Positions 46,247 through 56,762 are shown, numbered from the stretch's first letter. The stretch: DNA of 64,000 nt from Abelmoschus esculentus (GCA_035048815.1 JAUCBN010000006.1:16507001-16571000); one strand, 5' to 3'. Program-made: numbers and translations. The notes: generated from the letters alone by a model not told the origin.

Positions 46247-47939
46247 TGTCAATATCGTTTTTGGCCCGGGTCAAAATTGATTGGGCCTTCAAAATCTTAT
46301 CAACAATTTGAGTCGCCAAATAGGTACGACTGAAAACCTATAAAACTGGTCTGCGTTTATCACCGGGTTCGGGAGTCGGTTACGCGTGGGGAAGGTTATA
46401 GCACCCCCACAACACCCAAAATTGGTACCTAAAAGGGGTTGTATGGTCTACCATGCTTCAAAGGTGGGTTAGTAGCACTAATATATATAAATTAACTTTA
46501 TAAAATTAAAGAAAATAGTATAAAGAAGTACAAAAAAAAAAATTCGAACATAATAATAAATCATAGAAACCAAATTACTTAAATTTAAAAGAAATTATAT
46601 ATATAATCTAATTTAATATTTAATTATTCTAATAAAATATAATTAAAATCTAATTCACAAATTAATTAAATTAATAAATTAACTCTAAAAAAATTTATTG
46701 ATTTGATTATTAAATAAATTTACGAATATAAATCTAATTAAAATAAATCTAAAATTAAATTAAAAAAACTAAAAAATACAAAACTTAAATAATTAAAGTG
46801 AATCGTTTAAACTTCGGAGGACCTGTAGAATAATTTTCCCACTAATTTTATAGTTGTCTGTAGCTTCTTCAATTTCAAAATTAAAATTGAATTATCGTGA
46901 CTCACTGAACACGTGGTCGTCTCCTTCCATACTGCATATTCAACCTTCAAAACCCTTTTTTTTACATCATTACCGATTTAAAATTCTAAAGGTAGGATAA
47001 TCAATTATATTTTAATTTTCAATTTATATATGAAAAAGAATGTAAAAAAATAAAATATAAAAAATTCAACTTCTTTTACCTCTTTCAAACTCGTAAATCC
47101 GTCGTTGGATTAAATTGCCCCCGGGAGATATTAAATCTGATCGCTTTTCGACCCCTTCCACTGCTTCATACTTAGGAGCTTTTTCTCTTGTATTTTTTGC
47201 TTGCTATTCTAGTCTTTTGCATGTATTTTGCTGTGTTGTTTCCACTACAAACAATATGACATATAGCTACGGATACAAACCGTCGGTAAAAGTATTATTA
47301 TCCGTCGGTATATGGTTTGAATACCTTTACCGACGGACACCAGACAAATTCCGACAAACAATATGCCGTCGGTAAAACGCTAGTCGGTAAATATTTTTAC
47401 TGACGGTTTCAACTGTCGGTATAGGGTTTAGTAAGATATACCGACGGACAAGTTTGTAGGTATATATATGGACTACCCCGATAAATTTATATACCTATAG
47501 CGACGGACTATCTGTAGCTACAATATTTATCTATAGCAACGGCGTGTCCGTCGGTATAGATAATATGTAGATGTCTTTTTTTAACAGACATATACCAACG
47601 CTCCGTCTGTCGGTATAGACCTGACATTAATTTTTAATGAATAATTATTTTTAATTCTTTTATTTTTTTTCAGTTTAATCATTCAATTTTCCAATACGAG
47701 CAGAATAAAAATGTTTCTTCTATGTAAAGAGAAAAATAACAAATTTGAACATTGAATAAAATAAGTATCTAATACATGTACGAGTCTGCTACAAATAGTT
47801 AAAATAAGCAAGCAAATATTTATTAAGATTATTCTAGATTTATTTGAATTTTTTTATATTTTTTGATTTTTTTTAGATTGTAAATATTTATTATTATTAA
47901 TTTTTATATTTTTTTATGATTTGATTTAATTTTGTTGCA
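46247..47939 (-). repeat. 5' LTR of the Tat element, disrupted
   Basis: The LTR matches the 3' LTR from 46247 to 47242, then has about 573 bp of foreign sequence in place of some 260 LTR bases, and matches again from about 47816 to 47939. Confidence 0.83.
47243..47815 (+). mobile_element. terminal fragment of a second CACTA family
   Basis: The segment starts CACTACAAACAATATGACAT and carries repeated CCGTCGGTA motifs in both orientations over about 350 bp (47277-47620), the sub-terminal pattern of a CACTA element unrelated to the one at 33255. No matching TAGTG end is found and LTR sequence is missing at its right side. It is therefore a truncated end, not a full insertion. Confidence 0.65.
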
Positions 47940-48115
47940 TGAATAGAATTTTTTAGATTATTCTAGTCAAGTTTCCATAAATTCAACTTATTTCCATCTT
48001 TGTATTTTATTACCCAAATTGGATGATCTGGACTGTATAAAATGTGGGCTGACTCCTTCACTTTCAAAATGCTTTATAAGATCATATACCATTTAACTGA
48101 TCATAAGAAACAAAC

Positions 48116-48436
48116 ATGAATCCTTTGTTGATCATCTTGTTGCTTGTTTTAATATCGGTTTCAACTGTGAGTGGAATTCCAGTAAGAGCGAATGTAACGA
48201 TCTATAACATCCTAAGTTCTAAGGAGGATCTCATTGTCCATTGTAAATCGAAGGAAGACGATCTCGGTATCCATTATATTGCATATGGCAGCTACTATGG
48301 ATTCCACTTTGTCCCGAGCTTTTTTGGTGTTACCTTATTTCATTGTACTTTTCAATGGAACGAGATAACAAAACGGTTCAACATCTATAAACAATCGAAG
48401 GATAAGGATATTGTAGTAACTGTGTGTGGCAAGTGA
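48116..48436 (+). pseudogene. S-protein homologue (S1 family), 3' frameshift
   Basis: The frame starts with a 20-residue hydrophobic signal peptide (MNPLLIILLLVLISVSTVSG) and continues with the S1-family pattern: VTIYNILSSKEDLIVHCKSK, EDDLG, GFHFVPSFFGVTLFHCTFQW. S-protein homologues are small secreted plant proteins; the founding poppy S proteins control pollen self-incompatibility, and most homologues have unknown roles. The frame stops after 106 codons at a VCGK end. In the next frame (48418-48495) the expected C-terminus is intact: NCVWQVNINGPC and LCYSWKS then stop. A one-base change just before 48418 has therefore cut off the last conserved cysteines. A TATA-like TTATAAGATCATATA lies near 48073. 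Confidence 0.82.
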
Positions 48437-48810
48437 ACATCAATGGTCCCTGCTTGATGGTTGATCCTTCACTTTGTTACTCTTGGAAATCATAAGCTTA
48501 ACTTATTACTAGAAACCATCAATTGAAATAAACATATCCCATGATATACCAGTTACCTTTCTATATGTTGTTTACGGACAGTTTTAGCTGTTTTTTTTAA
48601 TAATTAAAGACGTGTTTTAAAGAAGACCTATTTTAGTGGTGGTTTGTAGTTTGTACCTACAAGTTTTATTGATGGTTACATGCACATTAGTTGTTTTGTT
48701 AGTTAATTATAAGTGTTACAGGCACCGTTGCTGCTTCAAATTTAGTTTTATATGGGGCTGAAGCTTATTTCTCAGAAGAAGGTTACAATGATAAAGTATA
48801 ATGAACAATA
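48437..48810. other. 3' flank of the S-protein homologue
   Basis: Apart from the out-of-frame C-terminus to 48495 there is no coding sequence. The stretch is T-rich and may include the true start of the copia LTR (for example TGTTACAGGC near 48715). Confidence 0.4.
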
Positions 48811-49083
48811 TGTCATAGGCTAGATTTTAATCCTTGTAGTAAGCAGTTACGAGTGATTATTTTCTGTTATGAGATTGTTATGAATCTGTTAAGGTTAGGG
48901 GAGTCCTATATAACTAAGTACTTAGCCCATAACAACACATGACTTTTGTATTGAATGCCTTCAACATACAACTTTCTCAAATATTCTTTTATACTCTTCT
49001 TCCTTTCTCTTTCTCTTTCTCCTAGTATCTTGCTGAGATTTCAATATCTCATCTCTACCTATAGTCTAATCGACTATAAAACA
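48811..49083 (+). repeat. 5' LTR of copia element 1 (start approximate)
   Basis: The LTR ends TATAAAACA directly before a primer binding site. It contains a TATA-like CCTATATAACTAAG near 48904 and a C/T-rich stretch with CTTTCTC repeats. The start TGTCATAGGC at 48811 is my best guess and gives 273 bp, a usual copia LTR length. Confidence 0.5.
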
Positions 49084-49096
49084 TGGTATCAGAGCC
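49084..49096 (+). promoter_or_regulatory. copia primer binding site (tRNA-iMet)
   Basis: TGGTATCAGAGCC matches the standard initiator-methionine tRNA primer site and follows the LTR end directly. Confidence 0.9.
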
Positions 49097-49413
49097 TTTT
49101 CGATCTCCGATGAGATATCTGGTGACCTAGGCTGGTGCATTATTCTTCCAATTTGGTTCAAACTCAGGTTTTTCTAGTATACATCGTTCTTAGCACTCTT
49201 ACTTCCTGGTTCTATTTTTTTTTACTTCTTCTTGGTGGTTGGGCTTTATGCGATTACTTGTTTTTCCTATTCCGATTGTTCTCTTTTTTGGAATTTTTGG
49301 AGCAATTTTGCGTTTTCTGATTGATTTCTCTCAGAAGTTAGAGTTTCTACCGAAAATCCTTAGATTTGTAGTAGGCTTTGGATTTCTATAATCCGTGTTC
49401 TTTCTCTTTTCTG

Positions 49414-49967
49414 GTTATGGCACCTGACCCTGTCGTCATTACCTCTGTTGCACCTTCTTCAGATAATATGAATCCTTCCAATTCCTCACCTATCTTATCT
49501 CCAGTAACCTCTGGTCCTCCGAAATTGTTCTCTTCCAAAAAAATTAATGTTGTTCTCGATGATCATAATTACCTTCTTTGGTATCAACATGTCTTTCTCA
49601 TCATTAAAACTAATCGCTTACTTAGGTTTATTGACAGTAGTGCCACACCTCCTGCTCAATATTTCACTTGAGAAGGTATAGTGAGTATTAATCCGAAGTT
49701 TGAGGCTTTTGAAGAACAAGATGGGGCGTTAGCAACTGGTTATTATCGACTGTTAGTCAACTTATGTTACCTCATTTGATTGGTTTGAGTACTGCGTTTG
49801 ATATATGTAATGCATTGAAACGATTGTATAGTGGTAAATCTACTTCAAAGCTTATGTCCTATAGGCGTATGTTGTATTCTTAGAAAAAATGTGATTTAAC
49901 TATGAAGGATTTTTTTGATGAAGATTAAGTCTATATGTGACAATTTGGCCAATTGCGGTAAGCTCAT
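49414..49967 (+). pseudogene. copia element 1 gag, truncated
   Basis: From an ATG at 49414 (MAPDPVVITSVAPSSDN) the frame leads to VVLDDHNYLLWYQHVFLIIK, the start of the copia-type gag domain, then a stop at 49669. Recognisable gag continues in broken frames (RLYSGKSTSKLMSYRRMLYS, ICDNLANCGKLI) until the Athila LTR at 49968 cuts it off. No pol of this element is seen in the window. Confidence 0.78.
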
Positions 49968-51286
49968 TGATGCGTGTATAAAGATGTGCAATTAGTTCAA
50001 GTGTACACGTCAAGTAATAAAATGATAAGAAATTTATCGAGTATCGTCTCTACAGGGATTGGTATACTTAATATGCTTTCTTCAGTCCTCTTGCTTCTAT
50101 AAAAAGAAAGTAAAAACACAATTTAGTTTGATATTGAATTAACTAATAAACTAAGCTAACTAAAGTAATAACAATTATGTCCAGTTGTATCGTATTATGA
50201 AGTCAATTGATCTGCTTCTTGTTCCAATACAATTGAACTGCACTGCCTCGGCAGTACTGCAGATACTGTCTCAACAGCGATAATGTCCTCTGCCACGATA
50301 ATCCCTTGGTCTTGGGCAGATTTACTAAAGTTTGGAAAAGTGTCCTTGTATGGCTTCGCTTATCCCTAAGTCGAAATACTGTTAAAGGTCAGTCCTTGAT
50401 GGTACCTCCCGACGTTAATCAATTATAACCAACAACCATCCCATACTTCTTTTAGCCGCAGAAACTCTTAACCTATCCTTAGGCCGAGTTAGTATCCTCA
50501 ATTAAGTGAATACCGCACTTACTCCTTTCGTGAGTATAACTCTCTCGAGTCTAGACAAATAGATTACTTATAAACTTCCCTCCTGGGCTTAGATGCAAGA
50601 ATAAAGAATGGCAAAGAGTAAGCAAACTTTGATGTTTTATTGCATTGAAATAAGAATCAAAATACAATATACTCTCACAAATACTTAACAACCATCACCA
50701 ACACCCTAAGAAAGTTTAGAACATGATGGGAAGAATTGTTCCTAAGACTCTCTCACAAATTCGTCTATCTAATTCTCTCTAATTTTTGCCTCCTCTAAAC
50801 CCTAGGACGGCTATGCCTTATATAGGCTTGGCCTAGGGTAAACCTTTCCTAATTAGAGTACAACTTGGAGTAGGGAACAAGCTATGTACATAGGGTAAAT
50901 ATTTCCAAGTTTGATCTTCTAGAAGGTTTAATCCCGCATGGCCTTCTCCTTGGACTTTTCTTGTGTTGTTCAGCTTCGATTCTTGGGCTTCTTGTTCAAT
51001 AATGCTCTCCCTATTTTTCTCCTTCAATCGTCAGCCATATTGCTTTTTCTCCTCTGCTGCCTTGGCATCAGGTCTTGCCTCGACCTCATTCTGCTGCCTC
51101 GGCAGTACTTATTCCTGAACAGATATGAAAATACAGTAAAGTACGCCTTTTCTACAAATATTTTCTTCAATGGCACAATCCCTAAATATATCATATAAAG
51201 CACATGCATTGGTTCCAGTAGGTGTAGATTTGATGATAAGTGGCCATAAAAAGTGTAGAAAGTGATAGTGAGTTGAGCACTTATCA
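49968..51286 (-). mobile_element. Athila-type LTR with mismatched flanks
   Basis: This 1319-bp sequence starts TGATGCGTGT and ends GCACTTATCA. It is the same LTR family as 22699-24048 in the opposite orientation. The left flank is CTCAT inside copia-1 gag, and the right flank is CTTTA inside the RT gene of a different copia element. Flanks of a simple solo LTR should match; these do not. It probably formed by recombination between LTRs of two insertions. Confidence 0.85.
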
Positions 51287-52032
51287 CTTTACATGAATAA
51301 TGCATATTCATTGATCAACCTTATGGTTGCTAGGTCTCTTAATGTAAACAAAGATTCTTTTTGCCTCAAGAAAATGGTAATGATATTCTTGGTCTAAAGC
51401 ATAATATACACATTATTTGATCTGGAAGCATTGTATCTTATCTGGTCTAGAAATATTATTTAAGTGTTACGAGATCATTACCTTTAAATAATTGTTATGC
51501 ATGAGGCAAAGCCGAAATATGTGTTTGGCTAAATATATCCTGAAGATATGTGAATGTTTTTCACAAGATAAGATACAAGTTATCTTCTAAAGAGATAATA
51601 CAAAATTTATATCTCAAGGTGGATATATCAAATATGATAAAACAAAACATATTTCTTCAAGTTTCGTCTCTCATGATTTTTTAGATGAATATTATTCAAT
51701 AAATCATTTTAAGCAATGATTTGGAAGATTTACCCACTAGTGCGTGATCTACTTCAACATTTGAAGATTGTATTCAATATTGAATTATAAAGATTCAAAG
51801 ATCTTATGTGATATATTCATGAGGGGGAGTAAATACGCGTTGCACTCTTTTTCCCTTAATTGAGGTTTTGTCCCAATGGGCTTTCCTGGTAAGGTTTTTA
51901 ATGAGGCAACATGTTATGCGTATCAAAGATGTTTGTACTCTATTTCCTTCACTAAAAATTTTTTCCCACAGGGTTTTTATCTTAGTAAGGTTTTAACGAG
52001 ACACATTATCTTCATGGATATCCAAGGGGGAG
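51287..52032 (+). pseudogene. copia element 2, end of RT and 3' region
   Basis: The first bases read LYMNNAYSLINLMVARSLNV then NKDSF, a segment at the end of copia RT (compare the usual K-R-F-Y-M-D-K motif). This continues exactly the sequence that breaks off at 63434. RNase H cannot be followed. From about 51820 come purine-rich motifs (GAGGGGGAG, and AAGGGGGAG at 52024) and the 3' leader of the LTR. Confidence 0.75.
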
Positions 52033-52270
52033 TGTTATGAATATATTTATTCATGGTGGATATTCATATATTAAGTTAAAGTTTAATGGGCTTTATTATT
52101 AGGGTTTAATACCCATTGGAATTAGGGTTTTCATATTATGCCTATAAATATAGACTTTTGGACAAAACATTGTACACAACCCTACTTTGAGAATATAATA
52201 CAAATCTTTCTTCTCTTTTGTCTCTCATCTTTATTCTCCTATTTTATTCTTGTTCTTTACTTTATTTACA
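52033..52270 (+). repeat. 3' LTR of copia element 2 (end approximate)
   Basis: The LTR starts TGTTATGAATATATTTATTC directly after the polypurine tract AAGGGGGAG, contains a TATA-like CCTATAAATATAG near 52141, and ends about TTTATTTACA. It is unlike the copia-1 LTR, so two copia families meet here. Confidence 0.6.
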
Positions 52271-53133
52271 ATAATAATCGAATTCTTATTTGATTAATAA
52301 ATGAAACCAAACTCAATAATTTTAATTGTTATAGATTTAAAATTATTATTATAATCATTATTAAGTCCACCGTCTAAATCAAGTTCAAATCAAATTGAAT
52401 TTGATGTGAATATCATTTAGTCCTTGTTGTTTCAATGGTTTGTTAATAATAGCTAAATCTCAACAACAAAAAATAAAAAAAATAAAAAAATTATAAAACA
52501 TTAGAAATATTAAAATTTTAAAAATATATATATAAATAAATTATATATGATATTTTAAGTTAATTTTAAATCAAGATTCACATTTTTTAAAAATCAAATT
52601 TACTTATACAATAAATTTCTTTTATCTCAAAGCATAGAAAGCACAACCTTCCTCATTTTTATTTTCCTTAAATGTCGCCGCCGACGACACTAATTTTAAT
52701 ATTGGTCACCTACTGTCGGAATCTATCGTTTCATTTATATTATTCGTTAGTTTCTAATAAATTATTTTGTTATTGTGACACGATTTAGTTTACATTTTTG
52801 GTACTTTTTTTCTGTCGTTTGATATATTTTTTCTTTTCTTTTATTTCTTTAAAGTTGGATCTGCGACGCACGACTGATCAAGATGGTGTTTATTTATTAT
52901 CATGGTGATCTTCCTTGCTTTGTATCCTCAGATTAAATTATGATTGTTTACACTCGTGGATAGTTTATAGAGACACTTAGTTCTAATTTACTTTTCTCGA
53001 TGGTCTTTCAATAGATTAATCCCTTTTGTGGTTCGTTTGTCGATGTAGTTAGATTTATTTGTCTATTTTTTGATCGAGTCTTTAAGTGAGTTTGTTTAAC
53101 CTTTTCCATGTATGATCCTTGTATGATCTAAAC
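52271..53133. other. A/T-rich intergenic DNA upstream of FRA10AC1 copy 2
   Basis: No gene is supported. The bases around 52556-52590 are shared with 11560-11590 upstream of the first FRA10AC1-like copy. A short GC-rich patch (GTCGCCGCCGACGAC, 52675) may be from an old exon but has no protein match I recognise. Confidence 0.4.
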
Positions 53134-53612
53134 TGACAAATTTTAAGAAAATGTCCAAATTATATTTAATTTACAGTAATAACTATAATCTATTATTATG
53201 ATATTAAGTATTTTCTCGTTTAATAAAATTAACGAGTTCTATTTAAAAAATAAATATAATAAATTTTTCACAATATTTATCGGTTTAATATTTTTTCGAG
53301 TTTCAGACTTTGAAACCCTAACGATAGTTTCACAATTTCAAGACCACAAAGGAGAAGAAGGTTTCTAAAGTGATAAATTTGAAGAAAATGTCCAAATTAT
53401 ATTTAATTTACATTATAATAACTACAATCCATTATTATGATATTGAGTATTTTCTCGTTTAATAAAATTAACGACTTCTATTTAAAAAATAAATTTAATA
53501 ATTTTTTCACAATGTTTATCGGTTTAATTTTTTTTAAGGTTTCGAAACCTTCCTCTCCTTTGTGGTCTTGAAATCACAAAACTGTCGTTAGGGTTTTAAC
53601 GTCTGAAACTCG
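53134..53612. repeat. 237-bp spaced direct repeat with inverted 5' UTR arms
   Basis: Bases 53134-53300 are repeated at 53371-53537 (offset 237). Sequence 53298-53366 is the reverse complement, with few differences, of 53538-53612. The latter is the FRA10AC1-like 5' UTR (CCTTTGTGGTCTTGAAAT and GTCTGAAACTCG). The 5' UTR is thus present in both orientations around one copy of the direct repeat. Confidence 0.82.
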
Positions 53613-53618
53613 AAAATA

Positions 53619-53832
53619 ATGGCGTCCTTTGGCCCCCTCAAGTCCACAATATTCGATAGAGAAGAGAAAAAACAGTTTCGTCTTCTCTTCCAAATTCACT
53701 AGTCTTATTATTGAATCTAACGAAACACTCGCGCATCATGTGAGTTCCCTTTATTTTAAATTTTCAATCTGAATCCCAGACAGTACCAAGCTCACATTAG
53801 CGGTCTTAACGTATACGATCGGAACGATTACG
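53619..53832 (+). pseudogene. FRA10AC1-like fragment, copy 2 (two exons)
   Basis: Exon 1 (53619-53674) encodes MASFGPLKSTIFDREEKK plus two bases. With a GT/AG intron it joins exon 2 (53780-53832), QQYQAHISGLNVYDR then NDYG. Both exons are open and closer to the remembered FRA10AC1 consensus than copy 1. The copy ends in the second intron near 53890, where Athila-derived DNA begins. It is a duplicated gene fragment, not a working gene. Confidence 0.62.
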
Positions 53833-53892
53833 GTAAAGTTTCCTTGATATGTTATACTCGTCAAAGATACTGCTGCACTATTTATTGTTGCA

Positions 53893-54064
53893 CTAAAAAC
53901 TTCTTTTTCATGGCAAGGCCGTGGCAGTAGATTACCTCGGCAGTAGCTCTACACCCCCAAACTCAAATCAAGCCTTGTCCTTAATGTTTAATTTAGGGGC
54001 AAGCAGTAGGTAAAAATATAAGCAGGTAAAAAAAACAATTTATATAAGCACAAGAAGAAAAAAA
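53893..54064 (-). other. 3' non-coding region with polypurine motif
   Basis: The minus strand reads CTTGATTTGAGTTTGGGGGT near 53950-53970, the same motif as at 29955-29975 after integrase of the full Athila element. The element is cut off soon after. Confidence 0.6.
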
Positions 54065-55578
54065 TCATGATGATTCGGAAGAACTCTCTTCCACAATTTG
54101 TCTCCTTGGTCTAGCTGTTGATGGTTGTGCCCTTGGTGATGGTGATGGCTTTGCTCTTCTCGGCGGCTGAACTCTTGTAGGTGTTGCCCGTTTTATTGGG
54201 GAATTGACTTTTTCTCCTCGTTCATCTTCTGTTTCCATGATCTCTGTTCGTCTTCGTTCTCTAGATATACCCCGGTATGCTGGATGCTAGGCTCGGTATC
54301 GGATAAATTGTGGTAGACGTATTCATCGATTTACCTTGAAAGAGTTCCTATCAGAATTGGGGATCTTTAGGGAGTGCCGAAGAATGCCCTTCACTTGTAG
54401 GGTCTTCTACTTGCGGATGATGCCGCGGCATGGTCTGCTACCCTAGATGGGCCAGCTGCCTAGAACTGCTGTTGCAGTTTGAAGGTGAAAAATGGTCTCG
54501 TCCCTAGGGCTGGAGTGGTCTTTGTGTAAGGCGTTGCCGTTACAAATATGTTTGTAGGGCATTCTGGAAATTATGCTCCTTGGTTGGGGAAGTTCTGTAT
54601 CATCATCTTGGCAAGGGTATTGTTGAAGTCTCTTTGGTATTCCATATATCATTGCTGGCGAAGGTCCATGGATTCCATCCTCTGAAGAATTTCCTAGTAG
54701 GGGTCTGCTGCGGTAGGGGCTTCGGTAGTGCCAGGCATCTTTTCCGTGTATTGAGTGCCAACAGTGAAGTCAGCAGTGAACTGCTGTGGTGTTGCCTGGA
54801 CAGGTTCTGCTGGCGTGATTTGTATCACTCTGTGGCAGAATTCTCTCGTCCATCCTTGCCTCGTTGGTGTGTATTCATCCGTGTCTTCAACTGGTACTCC
54901 TACATCAATACACAAACCAGATATTAACCATGGGAAATATAACGGTCTACGTTTCTTCTTACCATAATCATGAATTTCACGTAGAATGATTTCTGCACTA
55001 TTGATGCTCCTCTTGTTGAAGATTGATTGGATCAACAACAAAATTTTGCGGTCCACTGTACTATTGTGAGAGGTAGGGATGAGGCATCTTTTAACGAATG
55101 TGCACCATAATCTGGCCTCGGGTTTGAGGCTTTGCCTTGTCACAGAACCTCCATGGGAACTAGTTTCCCATGGAGTATTGTTGTAACAGAGGTCGTCTTT
55201 AATTAGCTCATAGTCCTGTATGGTGATTTCGTCCCTGAATTTGGCATGCCTATCACTGATGGGGATGAGGCCAAAAAATTCGTTAATTGCCTCAGCGTCA
55301 AGTCGGACAGGCTTGCCTCGGCAGTGGACAAAGAGATTGTCTATGCTTGGCACATGTGCATAAAATTCTCGCACTATGATGGTATTTGCCTAGGGAGGTT
55401 GTGGACAAAATATCTCCTATTCTTGATATTTAATCTTGTCCATTAAATAATTGTCGATGCCGAAGTTTTCCTCCTTACTGAGTTGGAATCCTTGTTCTTC
55501 CCACAACTGTCGAGCAACAAAAGATTTATTGAATCTTTCTACAACAGTGGCGGGGGCAAATCTGTTGTATGCTGCCAT
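54065..55578 (-). pseudogene. Athila third ORF (putative plant transposon protein domain)
   Basis: A start at 55578 reads MAAYNRFAPATVVERFNKSF then RQLWEEQGFQLSKEENFGID. Two TAG stops at 55417 and 55390 interrupt, and the same frame continues as VREFYAHVPSIDNLFVHCRG, KPEARLWCTFVKRCLIPTSH and IREHDYG-type sequence to 54694. This is the so-called putative plant transposon protein domain I recall next to Athila-type elements; its function is unknown. Further frames to 54065 give a basic Pro/Arg/Ser-rich tail (KRATPTRVQPPRRAKPSPSP) and an acidic Ser end. At least one frameshift is present. It occupies the place where some Athila elements have an env-like ORF, but I see no signal peptide or membrane segment. 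Confidence 0.68.
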
Positions 55579-55708
55579 TGATGATTTAGAAAGATTGAGA
55601 GTTCTGGTGAAGTATTCTGAAAATTTTAAAAAGATTTGTGAGAGCAAGATTGAGTAGAATGCTAAGAATTCAAGAATACAAGAGTAAATAGTTCAAAAGA
55701 ATGATGCT

Positions 55709-55842
55709 CCTTATATAGGCCTTGGTAGCATGACCGTTTTAACCACTAGCCGTTTTGTAACCGTTTTGACTTTACTGCCCGTTAGTATTTACTGTCGCGG
55801 TGGAAAACTCGGTAGATAGCCGTTACACTGTTTCTGCCCGTT
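55709..55842 (-). promoter_or_regulatory. TATA box and AACGG cluster upstream of ORF3
   Basis: On the minus strand CCTATATAAGG (55719-55709) lies about 130 bases before the ORF3 ATG. Just upstream are six AACGG cores (complement CCGTT at 55734, 55750, 55761, 55779, 55820, 55838). This resembles a small plant promoter with repeated MYB-type sites. Whether it drives ORF3 is inference. Confidence 0.5.
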
Positions 55843-56369
55843 GGAATTGTTGCGTCTTCTGACACTGTTTACTGCTTTGGCATAATTTTTTCTCTGAACT
55901 AATTCTCTTTTATTCTTGACTTCATTTTCCTAAAAAGAAAGTTTAACATATTAACAAAAGAAAAATATTACTAAAAAAATATTACTAAAGAAAAATACCT
56001 AAAATAAACACATTAGTCCTAAATTAAAACTAATCCTAATATAGTAAATAAAGTAGAAGGGAAGAGATTATGTTACTGGTGGAGTGCATGTAAATACATC
56101 TCCCAAATTGTTCATCTCTTGCGGGCCTAGATTTTTCTACAGGTGTTGGCCAATCCCCTCTGTATTTTCTACCTCCACTTTGGCCTTAATTCTCTTACCA
56201 AATAATCTGCCGAGCTTGCTGCCTAGGCAGGATATTTTGGTATCTCTATCTGTTGTCTAGAGGGCTTTACACTCTTCTGGACCATCAAATTTTTCTAAAT
56301 TGTGGAATGCATTGAGTTTAACTTGCTGGTCATTGACCCTCATAGTTAACTCTCCATTCTTCACATCAA

Positions 56370-56762
56370 TTAAGGTTCGTCCAGTAGCAAGGAAAGGTCT
56401 TCCAATATGTCCTCAATCTTTCCTTCAAGATGCACATAGGATCCATCCTCAAGTTGGAGTAACATTGTTGTAGGCATTGCCCTTCCTATTCTAAGCTTTT
56501 GAAAAACTGATTTGGGCATGAGATTGATTCTTACTCCTAGGTCACATAGTGTCTTTCCTTCATAGTTGTTACCAATCATACAAGGTATGGTAAAGCATCC
56601 AAGATCCTTCAGTTTGGGTGACATGCGATTGTGCCGCATTACGATACATCCTTTAGTTGTTGCCACTGTCTCAAACTCACCTAGCTTCTTTCTCTTAGGC
56701 ATAATGTCTTTCAAGAATTTAGCATAGTTGAGCATATGTTTAATTACCTCAACAAATGGCAA
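56370..56762 (-). pseudogene. Athila-relative protease region
   Basis: The frame reads VEVIKHMLNYAKFLKDIMPK, CFTIPCMIGNNYEGKTLCDL then GVRINLMPKSVFQKLRIG, with D-L-G at the active site. It parallels 25895-26300 of the full Athila element. It leaves the frame near 56400, before the conserved Ile-Leu-Gly motif, which is partly readable in other frames down to 56330. Confidence 0.8.

Larger units (their letters stand above)
15438..47939 (-). mobile_element. giant Tat-clade Ty3/gypsy element with nested transposons
   Basis: LTR-related ends at 15438-16821 and 46247-47939 enclose a minus-strand region with a pre-gag ORF, gag, protease, G-patch, RT, RNase H, a second RNase H-like domain, integrase and 3' tandem repeats. 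The second RNase H and the 3' tandem repeats are hallmarks of the plant Tat lineage (Ogre relatives). Subtracting the Athila element, the CACTA element and the LTR insertion leaves about 14 kb, in the range of large Tat elements. Flanking bases (ATAGT and TGAAT) do not match, so the target duplication has decayed or one end was altered. All coding parts contain stops. Confidence 0.88.

Noticed and set aside
15433..47944. Target duplication for the Tat element
   Set aside because: Flanks ATAGT and TGAAT do not match at the boundaries I infer, so I do not claim one.
54065..55578. Reading ORF3 as an envelope protein
   Set aside because: I see no signal peptide, membrane segment or cleavage motif. 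Its position alone is not enough.
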